Source: Pseudoduganella armeniaca
GTDB lineage: Bacteria > Pseudomonadota > Gammaproteobacteria > Burkholderiales > Burkholderiaceae_D
Assembly (NCBI RefSeq): GCF_003028855.1
Contig: NZ_CP028324.1
Location: forward strand, 434,001-498,000
DNA: 64,000 nt
Reading direction: 5' to 3'
Position numbers and translations under genes: made by a program. Below are positions 35,576 to 45,443 of this stretch, piece after piece (the stretch's first letter is position 1; each line of letters starts with the position of its first letter). The notes under the pieces were generated by a model. It saw only the letters and a list, made by a program, of their open reading frames with translations, did not search any database and was not told the origin of the DNA.

Positions 35576-38023
35576 ATGCATAAGACTTTCCCTCGCAGCG
35601 CCATCGCCGTCGCGTGCGCGCTGACGTTTGGCAGCGCGTTTGCCGAAACCCTCCTGGCGATCGACGCTACCGCGCCGGCGGTGCAACCGGTTACCGGCCA
35701 CCTGAAACTGGGCAGCGCGGTAGCGCCGTCCGGCCAGCGCCTGGCGGCCAACAGCCAGTACCTGAGCCTCGCTGGCCAGCCGTGGATGCCCGTGATGGGC
35801 GAGTTCCACTACAGCCGCAGCCCGGCCGACACCTGGGAAGCGGAGCTGCGCAAGATGAAGACGGCCGGCATCACGGTCGTCGCCAGCTACGTCATGTGGA
35901 ACCACCACGAGGAACACGAGGGCAAGTTCATCTGGCAGGACAACCGCGACCTGCGCCGCTTCATCGAGCTGTGCGCCAAGGTGGGCCTGAAGGCCGTGGT
36001 GCGCGTGGGTCCGTGGGTGCACGCGGAAGTGCGCTACGGCGGCATCCCGGACTGGGTCGTGACGAGCATGCGCACGCGCTGCGACGATCCGGAATACCTG
36101 CGCCACGTGGCGCGTTTCTACGACGAGATCGGCCGCCAGCTGCGCGGCCAGTTGTGGAAGGATGGCGGCCCCGTGATCGGCATCCAGCTGGAGAACGAAT
36201 ACAACCTGTCCGGCCCGGAGCAGGGCGCGCAGCATATCGCGACATTGAAAAAACTGGCTCTGAAGGCCGGCATGGACGTGCCGTTCTACACCGTCACGGG
36301 CTGGGATGGCGCGGTCTATCCGTCCGGTGAGGTCACCCCGGTGTTCGGCGGCTATCCCGACGAGCCATGGGCCACCAGCACAAGCGAGCTGCCGCCGAAG
36401 GAGACGTACGCCTTCCGCTTCGACAGCCGCGTCAGCGGCGACCTGGGCGCGCAAACGGCGGCGCAGGCGCCCGGCACGGCCGAAACGGACATCGCCCTGA
36501 CGCCGTTCCTGGGCGCCGAATACGGCGCCGGCCTGCCGTTTATGTACCGCCGCCGCCCGGTGGTCTCGCCCGACGACATCGCGTCGATGCTGCCGGTGCA
36601 GCTGGGCTCCGGCGTCAACCTGATGGGTTACTACATGTTCCACGGCGGCCGCAATCCGGTCGGCGACAGCACGCTGGAAGAGAGCACCGCCACCGGTGGC
36701 TACAACGACACCACCGCCATCAACTACGACTTCCAGGCGCCGTTGGGCCCGGACGGCCAGCAGCGCGGAGTGCTGACAAAACTGCGGCCATTCCACTACT
36801 TCATGCATGACTTCGGCGCCCGCCTGGCGCCGATGACGGTGCGCCGTCCGGCGCTCACCCCGGCCAATCCGGCCGACCTGAAAACAGCGCGCGTGTCGCT
36901 GCGCGCCGCCGGCGACAGCGCCTTCCTGTTCGTGAACAACCACGTGCGCCAGTACCCGATGCCGGTCCAGAAGGACGTGCGCTTTGCCGTCAAGCTGCCT
37001 GGCGGCACCGTCGAATTCCCGCGCCAGGGCATCGACATCGCCAACGGCGCCTACTTCATCTGGCCCGTCAATTTCGACATGGACGGCACCCGCCTGCGCT
37101 ACGCCACGGCGCAGCCGGTCACGCGCCTGGACCTGGGCGCGGCGGGCATCACCTACGTGTTCGCTGCCAGCGCCGGCGTGCCCGTCGAGCTGTTGATCGA
37201 TACCCCGAGCGGCACGACGGTCGAGGCAAGCGGCGCACAGCGCAACGCGGGCAGCGTGCTGGTGCAAGGCATAAAAGCAGGTACCGGCAAGGCCGTCACC
37301 GTGCATCGCCAGGGCGGGCGTGACGTCAACGTGCTGGTGCTGACGCCGGAACAGGTACAACAACTGGCCGTGGGCGACTTCGCCGGCCAGCGCCGCCTGG
37401 TGCTGAGCGCCCAACAGGCCTGGTTCGACGACGGCGCGCTGCAACTGCGCTCGGCCGGCTCGAACCGCTTCCGCCTGGCCGTCTATCCCGCGCTGGCGCA
37501 AACGCCGGCCGGCGTGCGCGCCGCCGGCCAGGACGGCGTGTTCCAGGCGTTCGAGGCACAACTGCCCGAGCGTCAGCCGACCGTCCGCGTGACCGCCGTG
37601 CGTGCGGCCCAGCCGGCGCCGCCGGTCCTGCGCGGCGGCCTGGCCAAGGCGGCGCTGCAGCCGATACCCGAAGCATGGCGCACGGCCGCCAAGTGGCGCA
37701 TCGACGTCGCGGCCGATGCGCTGGAGGGCCTGGACGACGCGCTGCTGCAGCTGGACTTCACGGGCGATGTCGGCCGCCTGCTGGCCGGCACGCGCATGGT
37801 GGACGACTGGTACTACAGCGGCTATCCGTGGCAGGTGGGCCTGAAGCAGCTGCGCGCGGCGCAGCGCAAGGAGCCGCTGTCGCTGGCCGTGCTGCCGCTG
37901 CTCGCCGACGCTCCCGTCTACATCCCGCGCGAAGGCCGGCCCGACTTCCAAGGCCAGCCGCAAATCGCCCGCGTCAACAAAATAAGCATCGTGCCCGTGT
38001 ACCGGCTGGCGATCAAGCCGTAA
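35576..38023 (+). CDS. Exported GH35 beta-galactosidase
   Basis: An 815-residue glycoside hydrolase family 35 enzyme with a signal peptide (about residues 1-22). The family signature GGPVIGIQLENEY carries the acid/base Glu. MPVMGEFHYSRSPADTWEAEL and VRVGPWVHAEVRYGG are GH35 blocks, and beta-rich C-terminal domains follow. It likely trims galactose from oligosaccharides in the periplasm after GH53 and the TonB receptor have acted. It follows dgoA and precedes the receptor gene, all in one direction. Confidence 0.93.
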   Translation: MHKTFPRSAIAVACALTFGSAFAETLLAIDATAPAVQPVTGHLKLGSAVAPSGQRLAANSQYLSLAGQPWMPVMGEFHYSRSPADTWEAELRKMKTAGITVVASYVMWNHHEEHEGKFIWQDNRDLRRFIELCAKVGLKAVVRVGPWVHAEVRYGGIPDWVVTSMRTRCDDPEYLRHVARFYDEIGRQLRGQLWKDGGPVIGIQLENEYNLSGPEQGAQHIATLKKLALKAGMDVPFYTVTGWDGAVYPSGEVTPVFGGYPDEPWATSTSELPPKETYAFRFDSRVSGDLGAQTAAQAPGTAETDIALTPFLGAEYGAGLPFMYRRRPVVSPDDIASMLPVQLGSGVNLMGYYMFHGGRNPVGDSTLEESTATGGYNDTTAINYDFQAPLGPDGQQRGVLTKLRPFHYFMHDFGARLAPMTVRRPALTPANPADLKTARVSLRAAGDSAFLFVNNHVRQYPMPVQKDVRFAVKLPGGTVEFPRQGIDIANGAYFIWPVNFDMDGTRLRYATAQPVTRLDLGAAGITYVFAASAGVPVELLIDTPSGTTVEASGAQRNAGSVLVQGIKAGTGKAVTVHRQGGRDVNVLVLTPEQVQQLAVGDFAGQRRLVLSAQQAWFDDGALQLRSAGSNRFRLAVYPALAQTPAGVRAAGQDGVFQAFEAQLPERQPTVRVTAVRAAQPAPPVLRGGLAKAALQPIPEAWRTAAKWRIDVAADALEGLDDALLQLDFTGDVGRLLAGTRMVDDWYYSGYPWQVGLKQLRAAQRKEPLSLAVLPLLADAPVYIPREGRPDFQGQPQIARVNKISIVPVYRLAIKP

Positions 38024-38056
38024 CACCCCAATAAGAATTCAAACCCGGAGACTGCA

Positions 38057-40699
38057 ATGACAAACCACCCAACCCTCCCGGCACGCCGCCGCGCGATCGC
38101 CGCCGCCGTTGCCGCCCTGTGCACCCTACCCGCGTGGGCGCAAACGGCCGATACCGCCGCCGAACCGCAGCAGGTCGTCGTGACCGGCATGCGCGCCAGC
38201 CTGGCCAAGGCGCAGGACCTGAAACGCAACGCCGACCAGGTGGTCGATTCGATCGTGGCGGACGATATCGGCAAGCTGCCGGATGCGAACGTGGCCGAGG
38301 CGCTGCAGCGCATTACCGGCGTGCAGATCTCGCGCAGCCGCGGCGAAGGCGACCGGGTGCAGATCCGCGGCCTGTCGCAGACGCAGACCTTGCTGAACGG
38401 CCGCTCGATCTTCACGGCCGGTAAGGAACGCGGCCTGTCGTTCCAGGACGTGCCGGCCGAACTGCTGGCGGGCGCCGACGTCTACAAAACCCCGACGGCC
38501 GACCAGGTCGAAGGCGGCATCGGCGGCGTGATCGACCTGCGCATGCGCAAACCGTTCGACTTCGCCGGCCTGAAGGTGGCCGCCACCGTCAAGGCGACGG
38601 ACGCGGACTACGTCGACAAGCGCAACGGCGAAGGTTCGCTTCTCGTCAGCAACCGCTGGAAGACGGGCATGGGCGACGTGGGCACGCTGCTCAGCGTCGC
38701 GCACCAGAAGCGCAACTACCGCTCCGACGTGCAGGAACTGGGCTCGCCGGCCCAGCTGGCGGACGGCTCCGGCACCTATGCGCCGATCGGCGCCTGGTAC
38801 TCGTACGAACTGGGCGAACGCGAACGCACCGGTGTCAGTGCCACGCTGCAATGGCGCCCCACGCGCCAGCTCGAGTTCTACCTCGACACCAACTACACCA
38901 AGCTCGATACGACGACGGACACGTATGGCTTCTACGGCACGCCGTACTGGCCGAACTACAACGCCGCCACCAACGCGGGCGCGATGTGGCCGAAAGGTGC
39001 CATCACCACGGATGCGGACGGCCGCTTCCGGAAGGGCAGCTTCCATGGCGCCGATTTGACGACGTCCGGCTACATCGGCGACAACAACACCAAGACGCGC
39101 CAGCTGGCGCTGGGCGGCAGCTGGAAGGCCGACGGCTGGCTGGTGAAATCGGAGCTGGGCCACACCAAGAGCGATTTCGCGCGCCAGTACCAGGAAGTTC
39201 GGCTGGGCGCGAACTCGACCTCGTTTGCCTACGACCTGACGACGAACGTGCCGTCGGCGTATCCGGAACTCGCCAATCCGGACGACCTGGTCAACCCGTC
39301 CAAGTACTGGGCCAGCAAGGCGCTCTACTTCCGCCAGAAGAACGAGGGCAAGGAAACCGTGTGGCGCCTGGACGGCGAGCGCAGCCTGGACAGCAACCTG
39401 ATACCGCGCGTGCGGGCCGGCATGCGGCTGGCCAACCGCGATGCCAGCAGCAGCGAGATCAACACGATCGACGATATCTGGAACGCGGCCGGCACCGGCG
39501 CCGTGGGCGGCGCGCTGCCCGGCCTGGCAAGCCAGATCGGCGTGATTCCGCACAACGACCTGCTGCACCGCGAAGGCGGCGGCACCTGGCCGACCCAGTG
39601 GCTGTCGATCGCCAATCTCGACTGGCTGCGCGACCCGCAAGCCAGCCGCGCCGCGTTGGGCCTGGCGGTGCCGGGTTTCGATGCGGCGCAAACGTTCGAC
39701 TTCAGCGAGAAGACCCGCGCCCTCTACGGCATGGCCGATTTCGAGAGCGAAGTGCTGGGCAAGGCCGTCTCCGGCAACGTCGGCGTACGCTACGTCAAGA
39801 CGCGCACCAACCGTGGCTATTCGGTGATGGAAAACGGCAGCTACGTGCCGCGCCAGAGTAGCACCAGCGACGACGACTTCCTGCCAAGCCTGAACGTGCG
39901 CATGGCGCTGAACGACAAGCTGGTGGCGCGCGTGGCCGCCTCCAAGGTCGTCACGCGGCCGAACTTCGACCAGCTGACGCCAAGCCTGTCGCTGAACGCC
40001 AACGACCGCACCGCCTACATGGGCAACCCGGACCTGCAGCCGCTGACGGCCAAGCAGCTCGACATGACGCTGGAGTATTACATCAGCCAGAGCGACTACG
40101 TGTTCGGCGCGGCGTTCTACAAGAAGGTCGACGGCTTCATCCAGACCACGCCGAGCACCCTGCAGTACGCTGGCACCACGTATGACGTGTCGACGCCGAC
40201 CAACGGCAAGGACGGCACGATCAAGGGCATCGAACTGGGCTACCAGGGCTTCTTCTCCAACCTGCCGGGCGCACTGCGCGGCCTCGGCTTGCAGGCCAAC
40301 TGCACCTACGTCGACAGCAAGGCGCCGGGGCCAATCGGCGGCCAGGAGACGTCGCTGGAGGGCCTGTCGCGCACCAGCTACAACATCGTCGCCATGTATG
40401 ACTACCAGGACTTCGGCGTGCGCCTGGCCTACAACTATCGCGGCCGTTACCTGTCCGGCACGAAGAACTACTACGTCAACAACGGCAATACGCTGGCGCA
40501 GACGCCGCTGTACACGGACGGCTACGGCATGGTCGACGGTTACATGAGCTATGCGGTCAGCAAGGCCGTCAAGCTGGCGTTCGAGGTCAACAACCTGACC
40601 CGTACGTCGCGCCGCAGCAGCTACGGCGCCACCGGCCTGCCGTTCGGCCGCTACGTGGACGACCGCCGCTTCGCCCTCAGCATGCACGTGGACCTGTGA
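38057..40699 (+). CDS. TonB-dependent receptor (carbohydrate type)
   Basis: An 880-residue outer-membrane transporter. A signal peptide (ends PAWAQT) is followed by a TonB-box-like QQVVVTGMRASLAKA. The plug holds KLPDANVAEALQRITGVQI and VQIRGLSQTQTLLNGRSI, and the rest is a long beta barrel. It belongs to the type found in sugar-uptake loci of oligotrophic proteobacteria. Position between GH35 and lactonase points to uptake of galacto-oligosaccharides. The stop overlaps the next start (TGATG). Confidence 0.93.
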   Translation: MTNHPTLPARRRAIAAAVAALCTLPAWAQTADTAAEPQQVVVTGMRASLAKAQDLKRNADQVVDSIVADDIGKLPDANVAEALQRITGVQISRSRGEGDRVQIRGLSQTQTLLNGRSIFTAGKERGLSFQDVPAELLAGADVYKTPTADQVEGGIGGVIDLRMRKPFDFAGLKVAATVKATDADYVDKRNGEGSLLVSNRWKTGMGDVGTLLSVAHQKRNYRSDVQELGSPAQLADGSGTYAPIGAWYSYELGERERTGVSATLQWRPTRQLEFYLDTNYTKLDTTTDTYGFYGTPYWPNYNAATNAGAMWPKGAITTDADGRFRKGSFHGADLTTSGYIGDNNTKTRQLALGGSWKADGWLVKSELGHTKSDFARQYQEVRLGANSTSFAYDLTTNVPSAYPELANPDDLVNPSKYWASKALYFRQKNEGKETVWRLDGERSLDSNLIPRVRAGMRLANRDASSSEINTIDDIWNAAGTGAVGGALPGLASQIGVIPHNDLLHREGGGTWPTQWLSIANLDWLRDPQASRAALGLAVPGFDAAQTFDFSEKTRALYGMADFESEVLGKAVSGNVGVRYVKTRTNRGYSVMENGSYVPRQSSTSDDDFLPSLNVRMALNDKLVARVAASKVVTRPNFDQLTPSLSLNANDRTAYMGNPDLQPLTAKQLDMTLEYYISQSDYVFGAAFYKKVDGFIQTTPSTLQYAGTTYDVSTPTNGKDGTIKGIELGYQGFFSNLPGALRGLGLQANCTYVDSKAPGPIGGQETSLEGLSRTSYNIVAMYDYQDFGVRLAYNYRGRYLSGTKNYYVNNGNTLAQTPLYTDGYGMVDGYMSYAVSKAVKLAFEVNNLTRTSRRSSYGATGLPFGRYVDDRRFALSMHVDL

Positions 40700-41616
40700 T
40701 GGCACCAGCGCTGCCGGAAGGCGAGGCGCTGCAGCTGGCGTTGCCGCACCGGGCCGCGCTGGGCGACGCCCTGCTGTGGCAAGCGGGGGCCGCGCGCTGG
40801 TGGTGGAGCGACGTGCCCGCCGCCACCTTGTACGCGTGGACGGACGGTGCGCCGGCCGCCCATGCCTGCCGCCTGCCCGACCGGGCCGGCAGCCTGGCGT
40901 TCTGCCGCTCCGGGCGCATGCTGGTGGGCCTGGCCAAGTGGCTGTGCTACGCGGTGGTGCCAGCGGACGTGCTGCCGGCGCGCCTGCCGCTCAGTCCCGT
41001 CGTCGCCGTCGATCCGGCCGAACCGCGCACGCGCGTGGGCGACGGCCGCACCGACCGCGCCGGCAATTTCGTCTTCGGCACCCGCATGGATGGCGCCGAG
41101 CCGCGCGCGATCGGCAGCTTTTACCAGTTCTCGCACCGGCACGGCCTGCGCCGGCTGGCGCTGCCCGCCACCACGCTGGCCGGCAGCATCTGCTTCAGTC
41201 CCGATGGCCGCACGATGTACTTCGGCGACGCGCAGGCGCGCGCCATCCTGCAGTGCGACTACGACGCGAACGACGCGCAAGTGGCTGGCGTGCGCCCGTT
41301 CGCGCAGCTGGTCGATGCGGGCGCGCGATCGCATGGCGCCGTCATCGACAGCGAAGGCTGCCTGTGGAACGCGGAGTGGGGCGGCGGCCGGCTGACCCGC
41401 TATGACCCGGACGGCATCGTCCTGCGCAGCCACCGGCTGCCGGTCGAGTATCCGACCCGGCCCGCGTTCGGCGGCGCCGCGCTGGAGCACCTGCTGGTCG
41501 GCAGCGCCGGACCGCGCGTCGCCGGCAAGCCGGCCGCCGCGCAGGCCGGCAGCCTGTTCCGGCTGGCCGTACCCGGCGTGCGCGGCCTGGCCGACACCTT
41601 ATTCAACGACGACTGA
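40699..41616 (+). CDS. SMP-30/gluconolactonase family protein (probable galactonolactonase)
   Basis: A 305-residue six-bladed propeller protein without a signal peptide. Recognised blocks are ARWWWSDVPAATLYAW, TRVGDGRTDRAGNFVFGTRM and GSICFSPDGRTMYFGD, with metal ligands expected at the Glu/Asn/Asp positions. In this operon the natural substrate would be the D-galactonolactone made by a galactose dehydrogenase. Translation is coupled to the receptor gene. Confidence 0.85.
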   Translation: MAPALPEGEALQLALPHRAALGDALLWQAGAARWWWSDVPAATLYAWTDGAPAAHACRLPDRAGSLAFCRSGRMLVGLAKWLCYAVVPADVLPARLPLSPVVAVDPAEPRTRVGDGRTDRAGNFVFGTRMDGAEPRAIGSFYQFSHRHGLRRLALPATTLAGSICFSPDGRTMYFGDAQARAILQCDYDANDAQVAGVRPFAQLVDAGARSHGAVIDSEGCLWNAEWGGGRLTRYDPDGIVLRSHRLPVEYPTRPAFGGAALEHLLVGSAGPRVAGKPAAAQAGSLFRLAVPGVRGLADTLFNDD

Positions 41617-41617
41617 C

Positions 41618-42793
41618 ATGCTCAAACCTTTCATGCGCGCGGCCGCGGCCGTATTTTGCCTGGTTGCCCTGCAGGCCGGTGCGGCCACGCCGTTCCTGGC
41701 CGGTGGCGACGTCTCCGTGCTGCCGCTGATGGAGCGCCACGGCGCCCGCTACTACGACCGCCAGGGCCGGCAGGACGACGCTTTGAAAATCCTGCGCGCC
41801 AGCGGCCACAATATCGTGCGCCTGCGCCTGTACGAGGCGCCCGGCCCAGGCAACGGCAACGAGGGTTACCACTGGCCCGCCGGCTCGATGAACCTGCCCG
41901 ACCTGCTGGCGCTGGCGAAACGCAGCGCCGCGCTGGGCATGCAGATCCAGCTGACGTTCCACTACAGCGATTTCTGGACCAATTCCAAGACGCAGAACGT
42001 GCCGGCACCATGGCGCGCGCAACTGGACCAGCTGCCCGACGAGCAGGCCCGTTTCGAACGCCTGCGCCAGCTCGTGTTCGAGCGCACCCGCGCCGTGCTG
42101 CGCGCGCTGCAGGCGCAGGGCACGCTGCCGCAGTTCGTCTCGATCGGCAACGAGATCGAAGGCGGCATGCTGTATCCGTACGGCGCGAAGACCGAGACCA
42201 ACTGGCCGCGCCTGGGCGCGCTGCTGCAGGCCGGTTACGACGGCGTCAAGGCGGTCTCGCCCGCATCGAAAGTGATCCTGCACCTGGACGACGCGGGCAA
42301 CCTGGAAAAATACCGCGACTACTTCGACCACCTGCGCGCCCTGAACGTGCAGTACGACGTGATCGGCGCCTCGTACTACCCGTTCTGGACGAAGAAGACG
42401 GTACAGCAGGTGGTGGCGTTCAGCCGCGCCCTCACGGCGCGCTACGACAAGGACCTGTTCATCATGGAAGCGGGCTTCAACTGGACGCCGAACCTGCCGA
42501 ACGGCTATCCCGGCCAGTTAAGCGACAACGGTCCCTATCCGGCTTCGATGAGTTCCCCGCAGGGCCAGCGCGCTTTCATGGACGAGCTGCTGGGCGCGCT
42601 GCGCAAGACCGAGCGCGTGCTGGGCGTGCTGTACTGGGACCCCGTGATGATCGCCACGCCCGGCATCGGCTGGGCCGTGCGCGACGCGGATGGCGTGGCG
42701 GGACCGAACGTGGTTGCCAACACGACGCTGTTCGATTTCGACGGCCGCGCCTTGCCCGTGCTGGAGAGCTGGAAGAAACATACGCAGCAGTAA
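41618..42793 (+). CDS. Secreted GH53 arabinogalactan endo-beta-1,4-galactanase
   Basis: A 391-residue glycoside hydrolase family 53 enzyme with a signal peptide (about residues 1-22). GGDVSVLPLMERHGARYYD, NIVRLRLYEAPG and LTFHYSDFWTN match the family. The acid/base Glu is in SIGNEIEGGMLYP and the nucleophile Glu in FIMEAGFNWTP. It cuts beta-1,4-galactan chains outside the cell. It starts just after the lactonase gene. Confidence 0.93.
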   Translation: MLKPFMRAAAAVFCLVALQAGAATPFLAGGDVSVLPLMERHGARYYDRQGRQDDALKILRASGHNIVRLRLYEAPGPGNGNEGYHWPAGSMNLPDLLALAKRSAALGMQIQLTFHYSDFWTNSKTQNVPAPWRAQLDQLPDEQARFERLRQLVFERTRAVLRALQAQGTLPQFVSIGNEIEGGMLYPYGAKTETNWPRLGALLQAGYDGVKAVSPASKVILHLDDAGNLEKYRDYFDHLRALNVQYDVIGASYYPFWTKKTVQQVVAFSRALTARYDKDLFIMEAGFNWTPNLPNGYPGQLSDNGPYPASMSSPQGQRAFMDELLGALRKTERVLGVLYWDPVMIATPGIGWAVRDADGVAGPNVVANTTLFDFDGRALPVLESWKKHTQQ

Positions 42794-42854
42794 GGGCCAG
42801 CGCGCAGGTGACGTGCGCGCAGCCCCGCAACGATAATAAAAGGAAGAGCACAAC

Positions 42855-43628
42855 ATGGTCGACAGACTGAAGGACAAGGTAGCCATCGTCACGGGCTCCA
42901 CGCAAGGCATCGGCAGGGCGGTGGCGAAACTGTTCCTGGCCGAAGGCGCGCGGGTCGTATTGAACAGCCATCGCGACGACGAGCATGCGGCGGCGGCGCG
43001 CGCGGAACTGGGCGGTCCGAACACGTTGTTCGTCGCGGCCGACATCGCCGACCGCGACGCGGTGGCGGCAATGACGAAGCAGGTGCTGACGCACTTCGGC
43101 CGCATCGATATCATCGTCAACAACGCCGGCATGAACGTGTTTACCGATCCGCTGAAAACCACGGCCGAGGAGTGGCAGCGCTGCTTCGCGGTGGACCTGG
43201 AGGGCGCGTGGAACGTCATTCGCAGCGCCTTGCCGGCATTGCTGGAGCAGCATGGCGGCAGTATCGTCAATATCGCCTCGGTGCACGGCCACAAGATCAT
43301 CCCCGGCTGCTTCCCGTACCCGGTCGCCAAGCACGCACTGCTGGGCCTCACGAAGGCGCTCGGCATCGAATACGCGGCGCGCGGCCTGCGCGTCAATTCG
43401 ATCTCGCCGGGGCTGATCATGACGGACAATATTCGCGCCTGGCTCGATGGCTGCCCCGATCCGGCGGCCGAGGAGGCGCGCCAGGCCGCGCTGCTGCCGC
43501 CGCGGCGCATCGGCACGCCGGAGGAGGTGGCCTACACCGCGCTGTTCCTTGCCAGCGACGAAGCGCGCTTCATCAACGCGACGGACATCTTGATTGACGG
43601 GGGCAGGTCGCAGCTCTATCATGAATGA
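42855..43628 (+). CDS. SDR family oxidoreductase (candidate D-galactose 1-dehydrogenase)
   Basis: A 257-residue classical short-chain dehydrogenase: TGSTQGIGRAV cofactor loop, NNAGMNV, catalytic YPVAK and the end VAYTALFLASDEARFINATD. AAGGAAGAG precedes the ATG. The substrate is not readable from sequence. In a locus that otherwise lacks only the first step of oxidative galactose breakdown, a sugar 1-dehydrogenase is the best inference. Confidence 0.82.
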   Translation: MVDRLKDKVAIVTGSTQGIGRAVAKLFLAEGARVVLNSHRDDEHAAAARAELGGPNTLFVAADIADRDAVAAMTKQVLTHFGRIDIIVNNAGMNVFTDPLKTTAEEWQRCFAVDLEGAWNVIRSALPALLEQHGGSIVNIASVHGHKIIPGCFPYPVAKHALLGLTKALGIEYAARGLRVNSISPGLIMTDNIRAWLDGCPDPAAEEARQAALLPPRRIGTPEEVAYTALFLASDEARFINATDILIDGGRSQLYHE

Positions 43629-43649
43629 GCCCTTGCCCCGATAGATCGC

Positions 43650-44597
43650 ATGCCTGACATTCATTCCGACCGGTTCGTACGCTCTCACCTGAAGATGCGC
43701 CAGCTGGTCCTGCTGGTGGAGTTGGGCAGGCATGGATCGATCCTCCACGCCGCGCAGGCGGCCAACCTGACGCAGCCCGCCGCCTCGAAACTGCTGGCGG
43801 AGCTGGAATACTCCCTGAATGTGCAGCTGTTCGAGCGCCTGCCGCGCGGCGTGCAGCCGACCTGGTATGGCGAAGTGATGATCCGCCGCGCCGGCGCCGC
43901 GCTGGCGGAGATGGATGCTGGCTACCAGGAAGTGATGGAGCTCCTGGCGGGGATTGCCGGCACGGTGGCGGTGGGCGCCGTGCTGACGCCGTCCGCCGGC
44001 CTGCTGCCCGATGCGATCAAGCTGCTGAAGACGCGGCACGAGCGGGTCAAGGTGTCCGTCACCGTCGATACCAGCAAGCTGCTGACGGAAAAGCTGCGTG
44101 CCGGCGAGCTCGATCTGGTGATCGGGCGCGTGCTCGATTCCGAATCCGCTGCCGAGCTGCACTTCGAACCCGTCACCGACGAGCCCCACAGCCTGATTGC
44201 CGGCGCCGGCCATCCGCTGGCCGGCCGCGCCTCGCTCGCCCTGGACGAGCTGGCGGCCGAGCCGTGGATCATGCCGCCCGCGGGCAGCATCCTGCGCGAC
44301 CGGCTGACGGCGCTGTTCCTGTCGCATGGGCTGGAGCCGCCGGCCGAGACGGTGGAATCGCTGGCGCTGCCCGTCATCGCCAACCTGCTGATCGGCAGCC
44401 GCATGATCGTCGCGCTGCCGGAGGAACTGGTACGCCCTTACCTGGACATGGGCCTGCTCACGATCCTGCCGTACGACCTGGGCTTGCGGATGGACCTGTA
44501 TGGTATCGTCACACGCAAGCAGCATCGCCTGGCCCCCGGCGCGGAAGCCATGCTGGCGGCCTTGCGCGAGGTGGCGGCGCTGCGTTATCCCCGGTGA
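43650..44597 (+). CDS. LysR family regulator (GbpR-like)
   Basis: A 315-residue LysR protein. HTH region: MRQLVLLVELGRHGSILHAA and LTQPAASKLLAELEYSLN. The effector domain contains GTVAVGAVLTPSAGLLPDAI. The overall sequence is in the style of GbpR, the galactose-responsive regulator. It directly follows the SDR gene on the same strand and is the likely local controller of the galactan locus. Confidence 0.87.
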   Translation: MPDIHSDRFVRSHLKMRQLVLLVELGRHGSILHAAQAANLTQPAASKLLAELEYSLNVQLFERLPRGVQPTWYGEVMIRRAGAALAEMDAGYQEVMELLAGIAGTVAVGAVLTPSAGLLPDAIKLLKTRHERVKVSVTVDTSKLLTEKLRAGELDLVIGRVLDSESAAELHFEPVTDEPHSLIAGAGHPLAGRASLALDELAAEPWIMPPAGSILRDRLTALFLSHGLEPPAETVESLALPVIANLLIGSRMIVALPEELVRPYLDMGLLTILPYDLGLRMDLYGIVTRKQHRLAPGAEAMLAALREVAALRYPR

Positions 44598-44618
44598 CTC
44601 GCGCCAGGAGACCGCGTC

Positions 44619-45428
44619 TTGAAGGCCAGCAAACGATTCCGTACCCCCGCCCAACCGAACCTGAAGGATGCCGACGCCGCTGCCACGCCGCTGTGCGCCG
44701 GCGACGACCCGAAACGCGACAAGGCCGAAGCCAAGCGGCTGCACAAGACCATCGCGGCCTTGCAGGAAAAGTTGTATGCGGAGCGCGACCGCAAGGTGTT
44801 GATCGTGCTGCAGGGCGTCGATTGCGCCGGCAAGGACGGCACCGTGCACCAGCTGTTCCGCAAGATCAATCCGATGGGGCTGCGGCCGGTGCGCTTCGAT
44901 GTGCCGACGTCGATCGAGACGGCGCGCGATTACTTGTGGCGGGTGCACCGGCAGGTGCCGCGCCAGGGCGAGATCGCGGTCTTCAACCGCAGCCATTACG
45001 AGGACGTGCTGCACCCGCTGGTGTACGGCCAGCTCGACGGCGAAGCGCTGGCGCAGCGCTACGCCCACATCCGCGACTTCGAACGGATGCTGGCCGAGAC
45101 CGGGACGGTCATTCTCAAGATTTTCCTGCACATCTCGAACGAAGAGCAGCGCAAGCGCCTGCAGGCGCGCATCGATCATCCCGAAAAGCACTGGAAGTTC
45201 GATCCGGAAGACCTGAAGCACCGCGAGCGCTGGGACGACTACCGCCATGCCTACGAACGGGCCATCGCCGAAACGGACGCACCGCACGCGCCGTGGTACA
45301 TCGTGCCGGCCGATTCCAAGCCGCACCGCGACCTTGCGGTGGCGGCCCTGCTGGTGGAGGCGCTGGAAGCGATGGATTTGCAGTGGCCGGCCGGGGACGC
45401 GAAGCTGGCGAAGTTGAAAGTACGCTGA
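44619..45428 (+). CDS. Polyphosphate kinase 2 family protein
   Basis: A 269-residue PPK2 kinase moving phosphate between polyphosphate and nucleotides. The Walker A loop is VLQGVDCAGKDGT, the Walker B region FNRSHYEDVL, and the lid has the basic stretch RKRLQARIDHPEKHWKF. A single domain of this length fits class I/III enzymes acting on nucleoside diphosphates. The start is TTG 44619, preceded by CAGGAG. Confidence 0.9.
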   Translation: MKASKRFRTPAQPNLKDADAAATPLCAGDDPKRDKAEAKRLHKTIAALQEKLYAERDRKVLIVLQGVDCAGKDGTVHQLFRKINPMGLRPVRFDVPTSIETARDYLWRVHRQVPRQGEIAVFNRSHYEDVLHPLVYGQLDGEALAQRYAHIRDFERMLAETGTVILKIFLHISNEEQRKRLQARIDHPEKHWKFDPEDLKHRERWDDYRHAYERAIAETDAPHAPWYIVPADSKPHRDLAVAALLVEALEAMDLQWPAGDAKLAKLKVR

Positions 45429-45443
45429 CCGCGACGTTTCCAG

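Noticed and set aside
35384..38026. Very long antisense open frames opposite GH35, the TonB receptor (38126-40705), the Calx-beta gene (18778-20937), mnmG and others
   Set aside because: They mirror real genes codon for codon, have compositions rich in Arg, His and Gln, and show no domain or start signals. Such shadows are expected in GC-rich DNA.
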